A stretch of DNA of 7,556 nucleotides, taken from the NCBI GenBank assembly GCA_003724275.1, contig RHFA01000017.1:1-7556 (forward strand), in the 5' to 3' direction. Shown piece by piece: positions 4,202 to 7,556 of the stretch. The position numbers and the translations under genes were made by a program. Below the pieces are notes generated by a model. The model ran no database searches and had not been told where the DNA came from. It saw only the letters and a program-made list of their open reading frames with translations. The stretch is from Thaumarchaeota archaeon S13 (GTDB lineage Archaea > Thermoproteota > Nitrososphaeria > Nitrososphaerales > Nitrosopumilaceae). Position 1 is the stretch's first letter. Every line of letters begins with the position of its first letter.

Positions 4202-5389
4202 CTATGGAACGCTCTGCGCATCAGGGGTTAAGAATGGACTCCAGTTGTCTTTATAGTAACTGACATCAAGATTTTGTGGGCCTAGCAAGAGTTTGCCGCC
4301 TTCCTCAATAAACTTCATTGAAATATTTTTGGATCCTTGTTGGATATGCTCTTGCTCAATGTATTTTTCAAGCGCGCGATGTGGAAAGATCAAAAAATGC
4401 TCTACAGCTCTAGGAATAGAGGGTTGTCGTAGAACAAAGACGTAAAACATGTTTTTCCCAGCATGTTTCTTAAATGGGCCAACCTTTATGCCAATCCGGT
4501 ACGAGTTTCTCTTTGATGCCGCCGTCTTTACCTGTATAAAGCTGTGTCCAAAACTGCTTGTTGTGATTAGATCAGCTCCAATGTCCACAATTGGGACACT
4601 TACATCGTACTTAAGAAACAACAGCTTGCTAGCGACTAGATATTCTCCGCCTTTTCCCATATAATCTCCAAAATGTCTCGGTTTGGATTTGTCTATAGGC
4701 TGCTTGGCAGGAGGTTTTGTGATAATTACGAAACCTTCTGGGTCTAGAGACAGATCAAGATCATTGTCGTGAGTTACGGGCATGTTGGCACTTTCCGAGC
4801 CGTACCGTGCGCGCGGAAATGGGAGGTGCGGCAAGCTGGCTGTCGTAGATGCTGGATCAATGTCGGGCTGACCGTAGTGCCTTTGGCGGGATCGTAGACC
4901 GTAGTGCCCCGTTTCCGTCCTGACAAACTCTGATTGGGATCCTTCACGAAGTATATCTTGTAGGATTTGCACCTCTAGAACAAGAGACAGTGTACGTGGG
5001 GTTGGGCGGATCAGGCCTTCAGTTATCGCCCTGTCCACGATCATTTCCAAAGGCAGGGGAGTGAGCGCACCGCCTAGGATTGCAGCCGCCGCTTCTAGGA
5101 TACTCGCGGTCATGGTTGCGCGCGGATTTGCGGTGGCTCCCGGAGCCGGGGAGCGGTTTTTGTTTAGGCCATAGTTTCCTGACGGTGTCCTGGCAAACAT
5201 CGACCTGTCACCATTGTGATCCACGTCATAGTCCAAGATATCGCGCACTGTGGCCTTAATCGAGCTGAGGCCGGGAGCAAGCAGTCCGGCAGCCATTGCC
5301 TTGCCTATGATTCTTCCGGGGCGCAGCGGCGACGGCGACTCGCCCAGGATCCTGATCGCAACGTCCCTTAGCGATCCCTTTTTGTCCAT
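4202..5389 (-). CDS. HARE-HTH x2 + PD-(D/E)XK nuclease, 395 aa
   Basis: Two HARE-HTH winged-helix domains occupy residues about 5-76 and 94-166. Each begins with an AA/VAIRIL-type helix, has PL-x-x-x-x-I, and ends in the typical F-x-R-(T)-x-x-G-x-YGL signature (MFARTPSGNYGL; FVRTETGHYGL). HARE-HTH domains are found fused to restriction endonucleases and chromatin proteins and are thought to read modified DNA. After a Pro/Ser-rich linker, residues about 240-340 form a PD-(D/E)XK-type core: GKGGEYLVASKLL (E249), VDIGADLI (D273), then FIQVKTA (Q286, K288), a QxK variant as in Mrr-like enzymes. No methyltransferase or other restriction subunit is adjacent. The start is set by a TATA box 29 nt upstream. 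The nuclease half (4202-4760) is AT-rich compared with the HARE half and neighbouring genes, which suggests transfer or mosaic origin. Domain calls are firm; substrate is unknown. Confidence 0.88.
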   Translation of the reverse strand: MDKKGSLRDVAIRILGESPSPLRPGRIIGKAMAAGLLAPGLSSIKATVRDILDYDVDHNGDRSMFARTPSGNYGLNKNRSPAPGATANPRATMTASILEAAAAILGGALTPLPLEMIVDRAITEGLIRPTPRTLSLVLEVQILQDILREGSQSEFVRTETGHYGLRSRQRHYGQPDIDPASTTASLPHLPFPRARYGSESANMPVTHDNDLDLSLDPEGFVIITKPPAKQPIDKSKPRHFGDYMGKGGEYLVASKLLFLKYDVSVPIVDIGADLITTSSFGHSFIQVKTAASKRNSYRIGIKVGPFKKHAGKNMFYVFVLRQPSIPRAVEHFLIFPHRALEKYIEQEHIQQGSKNISMKFIEEGGKLLLGPQNLDVSYYKDNWSPFLTPDAQSVP

Positions 5390-5393
5390 GTCA

Positions 5394-5413
5394 CCGGGTC
5401 GACAGGAGCCCGG
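5394..5413. promoter_or_regulatory. Inverted repeat between TATA box and start
   Basis: CCGGG-N10-CCCGG fills the space between the TATA box and the ATG of the HARE-HTH nuclease gene. An inverted repeat covering the transcription start is where an archaeal repressor would act, so this could be an operator. At this GC content a 5-bp repeat may also be chance. Confidence 0.25.
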
Positions 5414-5414
5414 C

Positions 5415-5421
5415 TAATAAA
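5415..5421 (-). promoter_or_regulatory. TATA box of the HARE-HTH nuclease gene
   Basis: TTTATTA on the minus strand is centred 29 nt before the ATG at 5389, predicting a leader of 0-3 nt. It lies just 22 nt after the cytochrome b stop, so the nuclease gene has its own promoter even though it is co-directional with and close behind the respiratory operon. Read-through from the operon is possible because no clear terminator separates them. Confidence 0.7.
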
Positions 5422-5442
5422 GCGTCGGCGGGCCCGGCGCCG

Positions 5443-6918
5443 CTATGCCCCCGCGGGCCGGCCGTCGGCGGACTCGGGGAGGCCCGGCGGCGGCGCGGCG
5501 GCCCCGATCGCCTTTGGCCTCTCGCGGACGCCGACGCCGGGCGGCGGCGTGGGCAGCTTTTTTGCCTTGCCGAGGCCATACCTGTACACGTGAAAGAACG
5601 CCGCAAAGACGACGAGTATGAGGCCCACCCAAAAGAGCGACAGGTTTTTCATTCCCGCAAGGGCCGCATTGTACGCCGCAATGTTGAGAAAGACCTGGAA
5701 CGCGATGAGGGCGATGATTATCCAGTTCACCCACTTGTCAGAGAGGTCAATCCTGGCGACCTGGCGCGGGCCGGCCTCTTTTGCGAGCTTTGCCTTGCGC
5801 TCGGCCTCGCGGGCCATGTGGATCATCATATAGCTAAACCCAAAGCCCAGTGGAACCAAGAGTATCATCACGGTGTAGAGGTATATCGGGTCTATGACGA
5901 GGCGCTCGACGAGCGGGATTGACGTGTCGGCGGGTATGTAAAAGCCCCAGTACGTCGTGACCATTATCTGCGCGATTCCCGTGATGCCAAAGGCCGTTAT
6001 GAGGGGGCGGTCCTTCCACGAGAACTTTTTGTAGCGGTCGATAAACGGCACTATGAGCAGCGTGAGTATAAAGAGGCCCGGCCAGAGCACGCCAGTGACA
6101 AACTTGTCATACTGGGTCCGCAGGAAGGCATAGAGCGCAGTCAGGTACCACTCGGGGACAGTTATCCCGGGAGGCACGGTCGGCTCGAACTTGAAGCCGA
6201 GGTCTATCGGAAAGACCCCTCCCGTGATGAGTATCGCGCCGGATATGGCCATGACCATGGGCACGTCAAAGACGAGAAACCTCGGAAAGTGGACCGCCAT
6301 GAGGCCGAGCATGACTATGGGCAGGATGAAGACGTGCTGCGCGTAAAAGCGCAGCACAAAGTCCGAAAATCCCGCGCCAAACGCCGACTCTCGTATGGTC
6401 GGCCCTATGACGGGTATCGAGTTTGTGAGCGACGCGGCTATGCTTATCGCGAGCTCGGCGCGCTCGCTGAATATGACGTCATATCCCGTGAACGCCTCGA
6501 GTATGGTAACCGTGCCGAGTATGACGCCCGTGACCCAGAGGAGCTCGTTGCGGATCTTGTAGCGGCCGCTAAAGTACTGGTAGTACATGTGCAGGATGGC
6601 GAGAAGGACCATCGCGTTGGAGCCGTGGTAGTGTATGTTTCGTATGTGGAACCCGAACGGAACCTCGTCGTTGATGAACTGCACGCTGTCCCACGCGCGG
6701 TCGAGTATGGGCTGGTAGTAGAACATGAGCATCGCGCCGGATATTCCCAGTATGACAAAGACGATGAACGTGAGCGTGCCCAGAAACCCAAACGGGCTGA
6801 CAAACCTGGACGGAAACGAGAACTTTACGGCGGCAAATATCGTGCGCTCAAAGCCGTCCCAGAGCCAGTGGAAAAACCCCACGGCGCCGGTCTGGCGGCC
6901 CTCATACAAAGCGGCCAT
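5443..6918 (-). CDS. Cytochrome b of a bc-type complex, 491 aa
   Basis: This membrane subunit oxidises quinol and carries two b hemes. The likely heme ligands are H96 and H110 (helix B, IHYHGS...LHMYY) and H195 and H210 (helix D, YAQHVF...AVHFPRF). The second pair is 15 apart, as in cytochrome b6, versus 14 in the first. PEWY at 255-258 is the quinol-oxidation (Qo) site motif. About ten hydrophobic helices are visible (roughly 44-68, 100-117, 124-147, 190-210, 220-238, 276-293, 306-328, 344-366, 398-419 and 426-446). The chain therefore covers the b6 and subunit IV parts in one polypeptide and adds two extra helices and a Pro/Ala-rich cytoplasmic-type tail. The ATG overlaps the Rieske gene end by 17 nt, implying translational coupling. 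It acts in the cytoplasmic membrane with the Rieske protein. Confidence 0.95.
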   Translation of the reverse strand: MAALYEGRQTGAVGFFHWLWDGFERTIFAAVKFSFPSRFVSPFGFLGTLTFIVFVILGISGAMLMFYYQPILDRAWDSVQFINDEVPFGFHIRNIHYHGSNAMVLLAILHMYYQYFSGRYKIRNELLWVTGVILGTVTILEAFTGYDVIFSERAELAISIAASLTNSIPVIGPTIRESAFGAGFSDFVLRFYAQHVFILPIVMLGLMAVHFPRFLVFDVPMVMAISGAILITGGVFPIDLGFKFEPTVPPGITVPEWYLTALYAFLRTQYDKFVTGVLWPGLFILTLLIVPFIDRYKKFSWKDRPLITAFGITGIAQIMVTTYWGFYIPADTSIPLVERLVIDPIYLYTVMILLVPLGFGFSYMMIHMAREAERKAKLAKEAGPRQVARIDLSDKWVNWIIIALIAFQVFLNIAAYNAALAGMKNLSLFWVGLILVVFAAFFHVYRYGLGKAKKLPTPPPGVGVRERPKAIGAAAPPPGLPESADGRPAGA

Positions 6919-7510
6919 AGCCCACCACTCCGTTGTCGTTGACGCCCCACACGGGGGGCTTTATCCACAAGAGGCCGTCGTCGCTCGCCTCGAGGTCGAG
7001 CTTTGGGAGCGTGTCTGACGGCGGGGCCTGAAGCGAGGCCGGCCCCGCAAAGGACGTCCCCGTGCGCGCGTCGTACATGCTCCCGTGGCATGGGCACTCG
7101 CCGCGCCTGCGGCCCGCGTCGGGCCAGTACTTCCAGAGGCACCACAGGTGGAGGCAGACCATGCTGAACACGCGGAACGACTCGGGGCTCTCGGCGGCCC
7201 CGCCGAGCTCCTCGGGGAGGCGTATGAGCTGCCACTTGCGAAAGGCCTCCTCGTCGAGGACGCGGTCGCCGGTCCGCGGGTACGTGATGACCTCCGAGTG
7301 GTTTACCGGAAACGTCCTCATGTTGGCCTGCGAGCCGTCGGGCAGCTCGGCCGGCACGCGCTCGAGGGAGGCCGACGAGGGGTTTGGCAGGAACTGGCCC
7401 CACGGCACAAAGGGCGCAAAGGCCAGGCCCGTGCCCGCGGCGCCCATCAGCTTGAGAAAGTCGCGGCGCGAGAGGCCGCTGGGGGCGCCGGCCCTTGCTT
7501 CCTCGGACAT
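6902..7510 (-). CDS. Rieske [2Fe-2S] protein, Tat-exported, 202 aa
   Basis: This is the electron-transfer subunit that takes an electron from quinol at the cytochrome b Qo site and passes it to a downstream carrier (a blue copper protein or cytochrome). A twin-arginine signal is clear: SRRDFLK at residues 14-20 followed by a hydrophobic anchor (about 21-34), so the folded cluster domain is exported and stays tethered. Cluster ligands are C119 and H121 in CLHLWC and C139 and H142 in CPCHGS; C124 and C141 are the disulfide pair usual in high-potential Rieske proteins. W123 replaces the common Gly in box 1. The start ATG at 7510 is supported by the TATA box upstream. It is the first gene of the two-gene operon with cytochrome b, overlapping it by 17 nt. 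Confidence 0.95.
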   Translation of the reverse strand: MSEEARAGAPSGLSRRDFLKLMGAAGTGLAFAPFVPWGQFLPNPSSASLERVPAELPDGSQANMRTFPVNHSEVITYPRTGDRVLDEEAFRKWQLIRLPEELGGAAESPESFRVFSMVCLHLWCLWKYWPDAGRRRGECPCHGSMYDARTGTSFAGPASLQAPPSDTLPKLDLEASDDGLLWIKPPVWGVNDNGVVGYGRFV

Positions 7511-7535
7511 TTGGGCGCGGCTCGCGAAAGTTTGG

Positions 7536-7542
7536 TTATAAA
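7536..7542 (-). promoter_or_regulatory. TATA box of the Rieske-cytochrome b operon
   Basis: On the minus strand TTTATAA lies within AGGTTTATAACC, centred 29 nt before the Rieske ATG at 7510. This is the same spacing as for the nuclease gene and predicts a nearly leaderless message. The element is close to symmetric, so it could also serve a divergent gene starting beyond the right edge of the window; that cannot be seen. Confidence 0.7.
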
Positions 7543-7556
7543 CCTACTCGGGTGCG

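Noticed and set aside
6289..6942. 217-codon plus-strand frame opposite cytochrome b
   Set aside because: Antisense shadow of a certain membrane-protein gene: very rich in charged residues and lacking any recognisable domain.

Overview
The window looks like part of a high-GC thaumarchaeal (ammonia-oxidiser lineage) genome. A Cenarchaeum-like sponge symbiont is my best guess, from recall and not from a search. Four points support this. Five genes have archaeal TATA boxes centred 27-29 nt before the start codon, which means essentially leaderless mRNAs with no Shine-Dalgarno. One start appears to be TTG. The Rieske/cytochrome b pair is of the archaeal full-length type. The DNA is GC-rich, with one conspicuous AT-richer gene.

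Layout, left to right. Positions 1-148 hold no gene I can support, only GC-rich sequence with short hairpins. Positions 149-638 (minus) hold an unrecognised small ORF and, just upstream in another frame, a second short ORF; the two may be halves of one frameshifted gene. Positions 645-1280 (minus) encode a 211-residue protein resembling the YwgA/DUF4065 group, read from a TTG placed by its promoter. It is divergent from a tandem array of three TPR-protein genes (plus strand, 1488-4151), each with an almost identical promoter and leader block. The array is a roughly 950-bp unit present two and a half or more times, with the last copy truncated at its 3' end. Convergent to the array, 4202-5389 (minus) encodes two HARE-HTH domains followed by a PD-(D/E)XK (QxK-type) nuclease domain. 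This looks like an orphan, modification-sensing restriction-type enzyme, and its nuclease half is visibly AT-rich. Finally 5443-7510 (minus) is a two-gene operon for a cytochrome bc complex: a Tat-exported Rieske protein and a fused cytochrome b with an extended C-terminus, overlapping by 17 nt.

The right end is core respiratory metabolism: the Rieske and cytochrome b subunits pass quinol electrons on to copper proteins or a terminal oxidase. The middle and left parts look accessory: a duplicated, recombining TPR family, a nuclease with DNA-reading domains, a YwgA-like protein and a possibly broken gene. Whether the accessory genes work together cannot be decided from this sequence; a defence-type island is a reasonable but unproven reading.
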